34,364 bases of DNA from Mycobacterium gordonae (GTDB taxonomy: Bacteria; Actinomycetota; Actinomycetes; Mycobacteriales; Mycobacteriaceae). Location of the stretch: NCBI RefSeq assembly GCF_002101675.1, contig NZ_LQOY01000041.1:1-34364 (forward strand). Direction: 5' to 3'. A program made the position numbers and the translations under genes. Below the pieces are notes generated by a model. It saw only the letters and a list, made by a program, of their open reading frames with translations. It searched no databases and had not been told where the DNA came from. Shown here in pieces: positions 15,140-23,434 of the stretch (its first letter is position 1; each line of letters opens with the position of its first letter).

Positions 15140-16387
15140 TCATTGCGCCGCAGCATCTTGCGATGTCTCACGCAGAAAGGCGCCTAGCCGGCGCACCCCT
15201 TCCCTGATCTGGTCGTTCGGTACGTGGCTACACGACAGCCTCAACATCGTGTCACCGGCCCGACCGGCGTAGAAGTCGCGCATGGGGGTCCACAGCACGC
15301 GATGGCACGCGGCGCAGTGTTGGAGTGCGGCGTGGTCCAGATCCCGTCGGGTCTGCATCACGACGAAGAACCCGCCCGTCGGCCGGTTCCAGCTGAGTCC
15401 GAGTTCGCTTGCGTCGGGGAACTCGTCGTCCAATGCGGTCAACAGCAGATTCCGCTTGTCGCGGTAGGAGTTTCGCAACATCCGCTGGCGCTCGGCGAGC
15501 GCGGCCGGATCCGACAGGACCAGCCCCGCGACCATGGCCTGGCTGAGGGCAGGCGTGTTGACGGTGGTGGTGTTCTTCAGGGTGGCCAGCCAGGTGGCCA
15601 GCGTGGACCCGTTCCAGGGCTGATCGGCGACTACATAGCCCACCCGGGCTCCGGGGAAACACACCTTGGAGAAGGTGCCGACCTGGATCACCACCCCGTG
15701 CTCGTCCAGAGCCTTCAGGGACGGCGGGACGTCAGGATCGGTGAAACCGTAAGTGGTGTCTTCGATTAAGAGCACTTGCCGCCCGCGAGCGGCGTGCAGC
15801 AGCTCCAGGCGGGCCTGCCGGGGAATCACGGTCCCTGACGGGTTTGCGAAATCGGGTGCCACGTACAAGGCTCGCAACGGCTCGCCCAAGGCGTCGGCCC
15901 GCCCACAGGCCGCCTCGAGATCCGCCGCTGTGACGCCCTCGGGGCCCTCGAGAACATCAACGGTTTGGGCACCCATGAAGGTCGCCGCGCCGCGAATCCC
16001 GGCGAAGGCCGGCGCAACGATGCCCAGGGTTCCGCGGCGATGGAGTTCCAGTGCGCGAAGGACGAGGATGAACCCCTCCTGGGCGCCAACGGTGATGGTG
16101 ATGTCGGTTGCGCCGACAGTGCAGGCACCGGCAGCCGAGAGTGCTCGGGCGAGATCGGCGTTGACGATCCCCTGGCTGGGGCCGTACTGAAACAGGGCAT
16201 TCCACCCCGGCGCTCCTGAATGACCGGCTACCTCGTCGACAGCGGCGATGACGCGCTCGCGGGTGATGCCGTCGAGTAACGGCGCTCCTGGGGCGAACGA
16301 GATGGCTTGCGGGTAGCGGGCCATCACCTCATTGAGAAATCCGATAGCGCCCAAGATCTCGGCTTCGGTCTCTGGCGTGCCCGTCAT
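15140..16387 (-). CDS. hpgT: HpgT-like PLP aminotransferase (dihydroxyphenylglyoxylate to Dpg)
   Basis: This fold-type I aminotransferase has 415 aa, with Asn182 in DFANPSG, Asp210 and Tyr213 in LLIEDTTYGF, the PLP lysine Lys241 in GTFSKVCFPGARVGY, and a C-terminal LRLSCSHVPNDQI. Its ATG overlaps the stop of dpgC by four bases (ATGA), so it is translationally coupled to the Dpg operon. In glycopeptide pathways HpgT (Pgat) aminates 3,5-dihydroxyphenylglyoxylate to (S)-Dpg, and also makes Hpg. No Hpg-forming genes (HmaS, Hmo) are seen here, so Dpg is the expected product. The family alone would allow other 2-oxo acids; the context makes the call. Confidence 0.88.
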   Translation of the reverse strand: MTGTPETEAEILGAIGFLNEVMARYPQAISFAPGAPLLDGITRERVIAAVDEVAGHSGAPGWNALFQYGPSQGIVNADLARALSAAGACTVGATDITITVGAQEGFILVLRALELHRRGTLGIVAPAFAGIRGAATFMGAQTVDVLEGPEGVTAADLEAACGRADALGEPLRALYVAPDFANPSGTVIPRQARLELLHAARGRQVLLIEDTTYGFTDPDVPPSLKALDEHGVVIQVGTFSKVCFPGARVGYVVADQPWNGSTLATWLATLKNTTTVNTPALSQAMVAGLVLSDPAALAERQRMLRNSYRDKRNLLLTALDDEFPDASELGLSWNRPTGGFFVVMQTRRDLDHAALQHCAACHRVLWTPMRDFYAGRAGDTMLRLSCSHVPNDQIREGVRRLGAFLRETSQDAAAQ

Positions 16388-17568
16388 AAACGGCTCGACA
16401 GCTTGCGGCGCACGTCGGGGGCGTGCATGCGCTCGGCTTGGACGACGGCGAAGTCGGCCAGATACGTCGCGAACTCGCTTTCGGACTCGATGCCGTGGGC
16501 GAGCATCAGCTTGTTGGGCATCACCGCGGGCTCCGAGAGCGCCGCGGCGACCGACGACACCGTCGCATCGACATCGGCGGCGCAGACCACGGCGTCGACC
16601 AGACCGGCCTGCATCGCCTCGGTACCGCTGAGTCGGCGTCCGCGCAGGATCAGCTCGCGGGCCATCGGCACGCCGACCCGCCGGGGCAGGCGCAGGTTGG
16701 CCACGCCGGGGACGATGCCCTCGCTCGCGGCGGGCAGGCTCACCCAGGCGTCATCGACGGCGACGACGTGGTCGCAGACGAGGGTGAGTTGCATGCCGCC
16801 GCCGATGGCGAAGGAATCGATGACGCAGATCCACAGGCGGGCGACGTCGCGCCCCGTCGCTGGATCATGCACGCCACGCGCGAGTTTCGACAGCAGCCCT
16901 GCTTCGCGGGCGATGAAGAAGTCGAGGTAGGAGATTTTGCCGGCGGCCAGGTGCTTGAGGTTGATCCCGGCGCAGAACACCCGCTTGCCGGCATAGGACG
17001 TGTATTCCATTGGGGCGCCGCGGATTACACCTACCGAGGTGGCGGGGTCCAGTGTCGCCACATCGACGGCCACCTCGACGTCGCGCATGAACTGGTTTGT
17101 TTCGGCGTTCAGCGTCATGGTGTTGGCCAGGGTCAGTTCGGCAAAGCCGGCCGCGCGTCTTAGCGAGACGGTTTCCAGGACGAGCTCACCGGTGGCCTGG
17201 AAGTGCGCGGCGTGGGCAGCGGACTCGGGCAGCGGGGCGCGCATGTCGGTCAGCGCGGGGACGGCGGTGGCGGGGTTGCGCAGCAGAGCTCGTAGGAACC
17301 TGCCCTGGTCCCGCTCGACCTGCAGCCGCTCGCTCGATCCCAGCTCGTCGTCCCGCTCTCGGGTGGCCCGATCCGGCAGCAGGTCGGGCAGCTGGTCACC
17401 GGCGGCGCGGACCAGGTCGCCCAGTCTGACCGGCCTGCGGTCACTGCCCGCCGTCAGCGTCCGGTAGATGTCGTCGATGTGCTCGTCGAACCAGGCCCCG
17501 GCGGCTCGTAGCTGCGGCGCCGTCGAGGGCCGATCCCACGGACTGGGCCGCGGAGTACGGTCGGTCAT
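16384..17568 (-). CDS. dpgC: DpgC: 3,5-dihydroxyphenylacetyl-CoA dioxygenase
   Basis: A 394-aa crotonase-superfamily protein with a long helical N-terminal region not found in ordinary hydratases. The core shows FCAGINLKHLAAGKISYLDF, then VIDSFAIGGGMQLTLVCDHV and VSLPAASEGIVPGVANLRLP, ending ILRGRRLSGTEAMQAGLVD. These match DpgC of glycopeptide clusters, a cofactor-free enzyme that uses O2 to turn 3,5-dihydroxyphenylacetyl-CoA into 3,5-dihydroxyphenylglyoxylate and CoA. The ATG at 17568 follows the dpgB stop with no gap. Length is near that of known DpgC (about 430). Order dpgA-dpgB-dpgC is as in glycopeptide producers. Activity is inferred from sequence and context. Confidence 0.93.
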   Translation of the reverse strand: MTDRTPRPSPWDRPSTAPQLRAAGAWFDEHIDDIYRTLTAGSDRRPVRLGDLVRAAGDQLPDLLPDRATRERDDELGSSERLQVERDQGRFLRALLRNPATAVPALTDMRAPLPESAAHAAHFQATGELVLETVSLRRAAGFAELTLANTMTLNAETNQFMRDVEVAVDVATLDPATSVGVIRGAPMEYTSYAGKRVFCAGINLKHLAAGKISYLDFFIAREAGLLSKLARGVHDPATGRDVARLWICVIDSFAIGGGMQLTLVCDHVVAVDDAWVSLPAASEGIVPGVANLRLPRRVGVPMARELILRGRRLSGTEAMQAGLVDAVVCAADVDATVSSVAAALSEPAVMPNKLMLAHGIESESEFATYLADFAVVQAERMHAPDVRRKLSSRL

Positions 17569-18210
17569 CTAATCAACCCCGCGCCGCCGCAGATAGCGCT
17601 CACACGCCGCCAGGTGGGCACCCAAGGCTTCGTCGTAACTGGTGTGCACGGCCTCGGCGATCAGCTGGCGGACGATCCGGAGGTCGTCGAGTCTGCCCAC
17701 CGCTGCCCGAAGCATGTCTACCTCGGCCTCCGGGTTGTCGGTGACGACGTCCACCAGGCCGCTGACGAGCGCCGCACTGGCGTGCACTGGTTCACCGAGC
17801 ATCGTCAGCCGAATGGTCTGGGCGGGGCCGATCAGCCGTACCAGGCGGAACAGCGCGGTGCTCGGCCAGACCGCGCCGTCGTTGCGCCAGATCACCCGGG
17901 ACTCCGGGTCGGCGATGCGGAAGTCACAAGCCAGCCCGACCTCGAGCGCGGATCCGCCGATCTGGCGCCCGAACAGTCCCACCGTGGCCGCCGACGAGCG
18001 CTCGATCAGGTGCAGCGCGCGCTCCCAGCCGTTGACATCGCCGATGCCGTCGTCTGGCGACAGGTGCTCCACTCCAGCCTCGCGCAGATCGATAACGGCC
18101 AGACCGCCGGCCAAGGACCGGATGAAGTCGGTCAACGCCCTCGTCCGGCCGGCAAGGTCACCTGCCGGCAGAGTGAAGGAATCGGCGCGCTGACCAGGCG
18201 GCTCGATCAT
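17569..18210 (-). CDS. dpgB: DpgB: crotonase-family partner of DpgA
   Basis: The 213-aa protein is a short crotonase-like fold: GLAVIDLREAGVEHLSPDDG, FGRQIGGSALEVGLACDFRI and VIWRNDGAVWPSTALFRLVR, with oxyanion-hole sequence weaker than in true hydratases. It sits directly between dpgA and dpgC. In known pathways DpgB, with DpgD, speeds and directs DpgA toward 3,5-dihydroxyphenylacetyl-CoA by helping dehydration and aromatisation. GAGGA lies five to six bases before ATG 18210, nine bases after the dpgA stop. Assignment rests on size, fold and position; as a stand-alone gene it would only be called enoyl-CoA hydratase-like. Confidence 0.88.
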   Translation of the reverse strand: MIEPPGQRADSFTLPAGDLAGRTRALTDFIRSLAGGLAVIDLREAGVEHLSPDDGIGDVNGWERALHLIERSSAATVGLFGRQIGGSALEVGLACDFRIADPESRVIWRNDGAVWPSTALFRLVRLIGPAQTIRLTMLGEPVHASAALVSGLVDVVTDNPEAEVDMLRAAVGRLDDLRIVRQLIAEAVHTSYDEALGAHLAACERYLRRRGVD

Positions 18211-18219
18211 GGAGTCCTC

Positions 18220-19275
18220 TCATGTCCACTGGATCAGGGCCATCTCGATGGTCGAGCCGGGGCCCATCGTCGTCATCACTCCGTAGTCCCCAGGCTGGAT
18301 GACGTTCTCTCGGTTCAGCCGCTCGAGGGTGAACAGGAACGACCCGCTGGAGAGATTGCCGTAGTCGCGAAGCACGCCGGTGGCGTGTCGGACGGCGTGG
18401 CGGCTCAACCCCAGGTTCACGCGTAGCGCATCGAGGACCTTCTTGCCTCCGGAGTGCACCACCCAATGGTCGATGTCGGTGATGTCCAGCCCGGTGCCAG
18501 ATAACAGGCGGCTCACCGCGGTTTCGGCGTTGGCGCCGATGACGTAGGGGATCTGCGGGTCGAGGTAGAAACTGAACAGGGACCGGTCGTCGTCCCAGTC
18601 GTAGCGCATCGCGTCCAGCGCTTCGGGGATGAGGTGGCTGCTGGTCTTGAGCACCAGCGGGTGCGGCGACTGAGCCAGATGCGGGTCCGTGCTGATCGCA
18701 AGCGCCGCGGCCCCGTCGCCGAACAGCGAGTTGACCACGGCAGTCTTCATTGTGCCGTCGAAAACGTATGCCGCAGAGCATGTTTCGACACAGATCAGCA
18801 CGGCCAGTTTGCCGGGGTGTGTTTCGGCCCAGGCCGACGCCGCCGCCAGCCCGTTGAGTCCTCCGTTGCACCCCATGCCGACTACGTCGAGTCGCGCACA
18901 GTCCGGCCGCATGTCGCGGTGTTTCATCAGCCGCGCGGACATCCCCGGGCTGAGGTAGCCGGTGGTGGTCACACAGCACAGGTAGTCGACGTCGGCAGGG
19001 CTGCGGCCGATGTTTGCCAGGCACTTGTCCAGGGCCTCGCCGGCCATCTTGATGCCCCACTCGCGGTGTTTGTCGAGCAGTTCGCCCTGGCTTTCCGGTG
19101 CGGGTCGGCCGTCGGCGTCTCGGGCAGGCAGGACCAGGTGCCGGGACGCGATCGAGCTGTTCTTGAACAGCGCGCGGATCTTGTGGTCCTCGATGCGGAA
19201 ACGTTCGATGAGCTCGTCCTGGGTGTACCGGAACGGTGGGACGCTGGTGCCGACCCCGCAGAGACGCGCCCGCAT
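18220..19275 (-). CDS. dpgA: DpgA: type III polyketide synthase for 3,5-dihydroxyphenylacetyl-CoA
   Basis: The 351-aa protein is a type III PKS with Cys136 in VGMGCNGGLNG (nucleophile), His274 in HWVVHSGGKKV and Asn307 in RDYGNLSSGSFLF, the three catalytic residues of the family. Long stretches match remembered DpgA sequences from glycopeptide producers: QGELLDKH, LCCVTTTGYLSPG, CSAAYVFDGTMKTAVVNSLF, ALDAMRYDWD, SGGKKV and TMGPGSTIEMALIQW. DpgA condenses four malonyl-CoA into the dihydroxyphenylacetyl unit. The start ATG 19275 has GGGAAG upstream; 26 bases separate it from divergent dpgD. Mycobacteria commonly carry other type III PKSs (pks10/11/18 type), but those have different signatures, so the DpgA call is strong. 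Confidence 0.96.
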   Translation of the reverse strand: MRARLCGVGTSVPPFRYTQDELIERFRIEDHKIRALFKNSSIASRHLVLPARDADGRPAPESQGELLDKHREWGIKMAGEALDKCLANIGRSPADVDYLCCVTTTGYLSPGMSARLMKHRDMRPDCARLDVVGMGCNGGLNGLAAASAWAETHPGKLAVLICVETCSAAYVFDGTMKTAVVNSLFGDGAAALAISTDPHLAQSPHPLVLKTSSHLIPEALDAMRYDWDDDRSLFSFYLDPQIPYVIGANAETAVSRLLSGTGLDITDIDHWVVHSGGKKVLDALRVNLGLSRHAVRHATGVLRDYGNLSSGSFLFTLERLNRENVIQPGDYGVMTTMGPGSTIEMALIQWT

Positions 19276-19289
19276 CAGGCTTCCCTGCC

Positions 19290-19295
19290 TAATCT
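19290..19295 (+). promoter_or_regulatory. Candidate -10 for leaderless dpgD
   Basis: TAATCT ends six bases before the A of the dpgD ATG (19302), the spacing expected if transcription starts on the ATG itself. No ribosome site precedes dpgD, which agrees with a leaderless message. The -35 position would fall inside dpgA and shows no consensus. Confidence 0.45.
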
Positions 19296-19301
19296 GGTGC
19301 C

Positions 19302-20117
19302 ATGTCCGCTGCGTTGGATCGGTTGGAGTTCGTCGGATACGAGAAGCGTGATCGGGTAGCCACGATCACCATGCGGCGCCCCGAAGTCCTCAACGCGATG
19401 AACGTGCGCATGCATGAGGAGCTCAGCCTGGTCTGGGAGGACTTCGAGACCGATCCGCAGATCTGGGCCGGCGTCTTGACCGGTTCGGGAGATCGCGCCT
19501 TCAGCGTCGGACAGGACCTCAAAGAACTCGCCGAGCGCGACACGAGCGGAGCCGCCGGGGTGTCGTCGTTCGGGAGCAGGGGTAAGCCGGGCGCACCGCG
19601 GCTGACCGACCGCTTTGATATCACCAAACCTCTGGTCGCGAAGGTGCGCGGATACGCGTTGGGTGGGGGCTTCGAACTTGCGCTCGCCTGCGACCTGATC
19701 GTCGCCTCCAGCGACGCGCAGTTCGGATTGCCCGAGGTCCGCTTGGGGCTGGTAGCGGGCGCCGGGGGCGTGTTCCGGCTGGGCCGTCAGCTGCCGGCGC
19801 GGGTGGCGGCCGGCTATCTGCTCACCGGCCGCCGCATGACAGCGCACGACGCCTTGCGCTACGGCTTGGTCAACGAGGTCGTCGCGCCGGATGAGCTTGA
19901 CGTCGCGACGCAAGCCTGGGTGGACGACCTGCTGCGGGGCGCACCGCTGGCCGTGCGCGCGACCAAGCAGGCCATGTGGCGCTCGCTGGACCTGCCGCTG
20001 CGGGACGCCTTCGACGAGGTCTATCCGTGTGAAGAACGGCGCAAGCACAGCAGCGACGCCAGAGAGGGCCCGCGGGCCTTCGCCGAAGGCCGGTCGCCGT
20101 CGTGGACCGGGACGTGA
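19302..20117 (+). CDS. dpgD: DpgD: enoyl-CoA hydratase/isomerase of the Dpg pathway
   Basis: This 271-aa crotonase has [20 protein letters not shown], oxyanion segments [14 protein letters not shown] and [20 protein letters not shown], and [20 protein letters not shown] with the catalytic-type Glu; the C-terminus is [19 protein letters not shown]. DpgD normally follows dpgC in glycopeptide clusters; here it is split off and divergent from dpgA across 26 bases. Together with DpgB it is known to raise DpgA turnover to dihydroxyphenylacetyl-CoA. By sequence alone it is hard to separate from a housekeeping EchA; position beside dpgA is the main argument. Confidence 0.87.
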   Translation: MSAALDRLEFVGYEKRDRVATITMRRPEVLNAMNVRMHEELSLVWEDFETDPQIWAGVLTGSGDRAFSVGQDLKELAERDTSGAAGVSSFGSRGKPGAPRLTDRFDITKPLVAKVRGYALGGGFELALACDLIVASSDAQFGLPEVRLGLVAGAGGVFRLGRQLPARVAAGYLLTGRRMTAHDALRYGLVNEVVAPDELDVATQAWVDDLLRGAPLAVRATKQAMWRSLDLPLRDAFDEVYPCEERRKHSSDAREGPRAFAEGRSPSWTGT

Positions 20118-20695
20118 AGGCGCAGGCAAACTGACCGTTGGGCTCACCGGGGCGGAAGGCGTCACACGTGCATCGGTGCAAGCCACCGCCGAGCAGTTCG
20201 CGGTGGTGCTTCGCGGTCGAAACGTAGCCTTTGCCATAGTATTTCGATTCCCGCGCCCTAGCTCGACGCGTTACAGACTCCCCCTCGTCCGGCCTGTCTC
20301 ATCTGGCAAATTTAGCGGAACGGTCGCGCCCCGACCTGGTCTTTCTTGTATCGTCCCGATCCTTTCCCGTTCTCGCGCCTCGGCCTAGGGCCGTTTGTCC
20401 CCAATCTGCGCCTCCTTCCGCCTGCCTGCACACCCGCCGGGGCCGAGCATGCCCGGCGTCGGAAGAAATGGGCGATCAGTCTGCCGAGATCGGTGTCGGG
20501 AAGCTAGGTTCAGCGTTGATCGTGGTGATGAGGCAGGGAAGTGACTCGTCTGACAACTGTGACTAGGCATCGATGGCGCGCGCTGAGTCGGCAACGCTCG
20601 GTAGGGCCGCCCGGTGTCGGCGGCCGACGATGAAAGCCCAGGCCGATGCGTCAGGCGCGGTTCTCCGGCCCGCTTCTAGCGAACAGATTCCCGCC
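20118..20695. other. Gene-poor gap inside the cluster
   Basis: I see no convincing gene in these 578 bases. About 20270-20440 is pyrimidine-rich on the plus strand and less codon-structured than its surroundings. Short open frames exist on both strands, but none has a ribosome site or recognisable protein. It may hold the amidohydrolase promoter, or be the remains of a lost gene. An in-frame ATG at 20573 would extend the amidohydrolase by 41 residues of non-conserved Arg/Ala-rich sequence. Confidence 0.5.
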
Positions 20696-22351
20696 ATGGC
20701 CCAGACCACCGTCTTCACCGCCCGGCGGGTCATCACGATGGATGACGCCGTTCCGGACGCGACCGCGGTGGCGGTGCGCGGCGGGCGGATCGTGGCTGTC
20801 GGCTCGGTTGAGGATCTGCGGGAGGCCGGTGTTGTTGATGAGACGTTCGCCGACGCCGTTGTGCTTCCGGGGCTGATCGACCAGCATCTGCACCCGATCC
20901 TGGGGGCGACCACCCTGATGACGGAAGTCATCTCTACCGAGGACTGGGTGCTGCCTGGGCGTACTTTCCCTGCGGCGGCCACCCCGGAGGATTATCGGCG
21001 GCGGCTGGCCCAGGCCGAGCAGGCGTTGCCGCCCGGTGAGTGGTTGTTGACCTGGGGCTATCACGAGCTGTGGCACGGCCCGCTGGACCGGGCGGCCTTG
21101 GATGAAGTGAGCGCAACCCGTCCGATCATGGTGTGGCAGCGGTCCTGTCACGCGTTCTTCCTGAACTCGGCGGCGATCACCGCGTTGGGGCTGACGGCCG
21201 AGCAGATGGCCGGCCAGGAACCGGCAAGTTCCATGATGGATTTCGCGGCGGGGCATTGGTGGGAGTCGGGCACCAACTTGCTGCTGCCCAGTCTCACACC
21301 GGTGCTCATGTCCCCGCAGCGGCTCGTCGAGGGTCTGCATCAGTTGGTTGCCTACCTGCACGCCAACGGCGTCACCACGATCAACGAGCCCGGCATCATG
21401 TGGGCGGTCGAGCCGTGGGATCTTTACCAGCAGATCCTCGGTTCCCCTGAAACGCCTTTCACGTCAACGTTTCTCGTTGACGCTCGCAGCCAAGCTGACT
21501 CCGGCATGGACCCTGCGCAGGCGGTGGCTGACGCCGAGGCGCAGTTGGCGCGGGCATCGGCGGGCAAGATACGGCTGCTGCCGCGTGGGGTGAAGTTGTT
21601 CGCCGACGGGGCGATCATCAGCCAGTTGATGCAGATGCGTTCGCCCTACCTCGACGACGCCGGGAATCCCGACCCGTGCCATCACGGCGAGTGGATGATG
21701 CAACCGGAGGTTTTCCGCGCTTTCGCCAGGGCGTATTGGAATGCCGACTGGCAGTTGAACATTCATGTGAATGGCGACGCCGCACTGGATCTGGTGCTCG
21801 ACACGATCGCGTCCTGTATGGCCGAGCATCCGCGCACCGATCACCGCACGGTCATCGTGCACTTCGCCAATTCGACTGAGGAGCAGGTAGATCGGATCGC
21901 CGCGCTGGGCTGCATCGTCTCGGCGAATCCCTACTATCCCGTGGGGTTCGCTGACCAGTACGCGTTGCACGGGTTGGGTGCCGACCGAGCCGATTCGATG
22001 GTGCGGGCCGCCTCGGTGCTGGCCCGGGGCATCCCGTTCTCCCTGCACTCCGATCTGCCGATGGCCCCGGCCGAACCACTGGCGTTGGCGTCCTTCGCCG
22101 TCAACCGGCGCACCCCCAGCGGACGAGTGGTGGCCCCCGAACAGCGGATCTCGGTGTACGACGCCCTGCGGGCGGTGACCATCGGTGCGGCGTACTCCTG
22201 GCGGCTGGAGAATGAACTGGGCAGCATCACCGCGGGTAAGGCGGCGACCTTCACGGTATTGGCCGAGGACCCGTTAACGGTCGATCCGGCTCGGCTGGCC
22301 GATCTTGCGGTGCTGGGGACGGTCTATGAAGGACGGTGGTTTCCGGTGTGA
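20696..22351 (+). CDS. YtcJ-like metal-dependent amidohydrolase
   Basis: The 551-aa protein is an Amidohydro_3/YtcJ type enzyme. It has the N-terminal beta-sandwich strand TVFTARRVITMDDAVPDATA, the metal motif VLPGLIDQHLHP (HxH), GVKLFADGAI with a Lys at the bridging position, NIHVNGDAALD and VIVHFANSTEEQVD supplying His residues, SLHSDLPMAP with the catalytic Asp, and a C-terminal GSITAGKAATFTVLAEDP strand. Such enzymes hydrolyse N-acyl or formamide C-N bonds; the substrate here is unknown. Start ATG 20696 is where conserved sequence begins, but no ribosome site marks it. It converges on the sulfotransferase with 24 bases between stops. Whether it belongs to the peptide pathway (for example removing an N-acyl group) or is a passenger cannot be told. 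Confidence 0.88.
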   Translation: MAQTTVFTARRVITMDDAVPDATAVAVRGGRIVAVGSVEDLREAGVVDETFADAVVLPGLIDQHLHPILGATTLMTEVISTEDWVLPGRTFPAAATPEDYRRRLAQAEQALPPGEWLLTWGYHELWHGPLDRAALDEVSATRPIMVWQRSCHAFFLNSAAITALGLTAEQMAGQEPASSMMDFAAGHWWESGTNLLLPSLTPVLMSPQRLVEGLHQLVAYLHANGVTTINEPGIMWAVEPWDLYQQILGSPETPFTSTFLVDARSQADSGMDPAQAVADAEAQLARASAGKIRLLPRGVKLFADGAIISQLMQMRSPYLDDAGNPDPCHHGEWMMQPEVFRAFARAYWNADWQLNIHVNGDAALDLVLDTIASCMAEHPRTDHRTVIVHFANSTEEQVDRIAALGCIVSANPYYPVGFADQYALHGLGADRADSMVRAASVLARGIPFSLHSDLPMAPAEPLALASFAVNRRTPSGRVVAPEQRISVYDALRAVTIGAAYSWRLENELGSITAGKAATFTVLAEDPLTVDPARLADLAVLGTVYEGRWFPV

Positions 22352-22375
22352 CTCAGATGCAGAGTCGAGGGGGCA

Positions 22376-23344
22376 CTAGGCCCAGGGCCCCCTGCGCCGG
22401 TGGGCGATGGCCTGGACCTCGTAGATGAGATTGGTAATGGACGGCCTGGCGAAGCGGTTACGTCTGCGGAGGCGGTGGAAATCCTCGAGCGCCGTCTGGA
22501 AGCCATATTGGCTCGTTCGATACTCGTCGAAAACGCGCTGCAGCGCTGACTGATCCCAGGGCTCGTCCCGCGCCGCCGCGCGCAGCGCCTCGTAGACGGT
22601 CGAAATCCAGTCTGTGCCGAAGGTCTCTACGACAGACCCGGAGTGTCGCTGGCGGTGAAGATCCGGTTTGAGGAACTCCTCGATCGCACCTTCATCCCGG
22701 GTGTTGAGATCGATCGCCAGCGCCGCGGAGATCCGCGCAATTTCCCGGCGCCAGTTGTCCAGAAGGTTGGCGTACTCGACGAATACGCGTGGCACCTCGC
22801 GCGTGTGCCTCTCGGCGATCAGAAGATACTTCAGCCACAAGGCATTTGCGAGCTCCGGCGAGGTTCGATTGAGCGCCCCAAGCGACGCGGCGACCTGCTG
22901 TGGGTGGCGCACCGCAATCACGGCCACGACGTCGAAGCCGGCCAGGCGGGCCGCCTCGAACCACATGTCCGCCAGCAGGGTTATGTACAGATCCTTGATG
23001 ACGACGAGCGGCGCGGCCGGCAACGTGGCCATGAACGCCTTGATCTCGGCAACGCAGGCCGCATACTCGTCGGCATCGAACTCGCCCTTCTCCTGCAAGC
23101 GCAATGTCGGGTCGTACCAATCACTGCCGTGCCGGCGCAGGATTGTGTAGTTGATCCACAGTGATGCGCGTGGCTCCCAGTAGCCAAGCGGGTTGCCCGA
23201 ATTGGCCCCCGCCAGGCGGGCCGGGAGCCTTGCACCGCAAAGCGAAAGAACCCGCGTGAGCGCCGACGTCCCGGACCGGTGTATGCCCATCACGAACAGA
23301 GCGACCGGGCGGGCGGGAGTTCCCGATTGAGCGGCTGGAGTCAT
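22376..23344 (-). CDS. Sulfotransferase family protein
   Basis: The 322-aa protein has the PAPS-binding P-loop VMGIHRSGTSALTRVLSL at residues 18-35, followed by NPLGYWEPRASLWINYTIL, a KDLYITLL strand and VVAVIAVRHPQQVAASL, where an Arg/Ser pair of the 3'-phosphate site is expected. It fits bacterial PAPS-dependent sulfotransferases. It lies downstream of the ABC exporter on the same strand as the NRPS. Sulfotransferases decorate several Dpg/Hpg glycopeptides on phenol or sugar hydroxyls, so sulfation of the peptide is a reasonable inference. The start is ATG 23344 (M-TPAAQSGTPARPV); upstream frame to 23410 is Arg-rich and unlikely. Acting on a lipid or carbohydrate instead is possible. Confidence 0.85.
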   Translation of the reverse strand: MTPAAQSGTPARPVALFVMGIHRSGTSALTRVLSLCGARLPARLAGANSGNPLGYWEPRASLWINYTILRRHGSDWYDPTLRLQEKGEFDADEYAACVAEIKAFMATLPAAPLVVIKDLYITLLADMWFEAARLAGFDVVAVIAVRHPQQVAASLGALNRTSPELANALWLKYLLIAERHTREVPRVFVEYANLLDNWRREIARISAALAIDLNTRDEGAIEEFLKPDLHRQRHSGSVVETFGTDWISTVYEALRAAARDEPWDQSALQRVFDEYRTSQYGFQTALEDFHRLRRRNRFARPSITNLIYEVQAIAHRRRGPWA

Positions 23345-23434
23345 GAGGACTCGCCGTCGACGGCTTTGCCGACTTCCTGTGCGCGCGCCACCTGTTGTGC
23401 GCGTAACCAAGTGGTCAGCGCCACCGACCTCCGC

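Noticed and set aside
18220..19275. Generic mycobacterial pks10/11/18-type synthase or chalcone synthase
   Set aside because: Long DpgA-specific stretches and the adjoining dpgB, dpgC and hpgT make DpgA far more likely.
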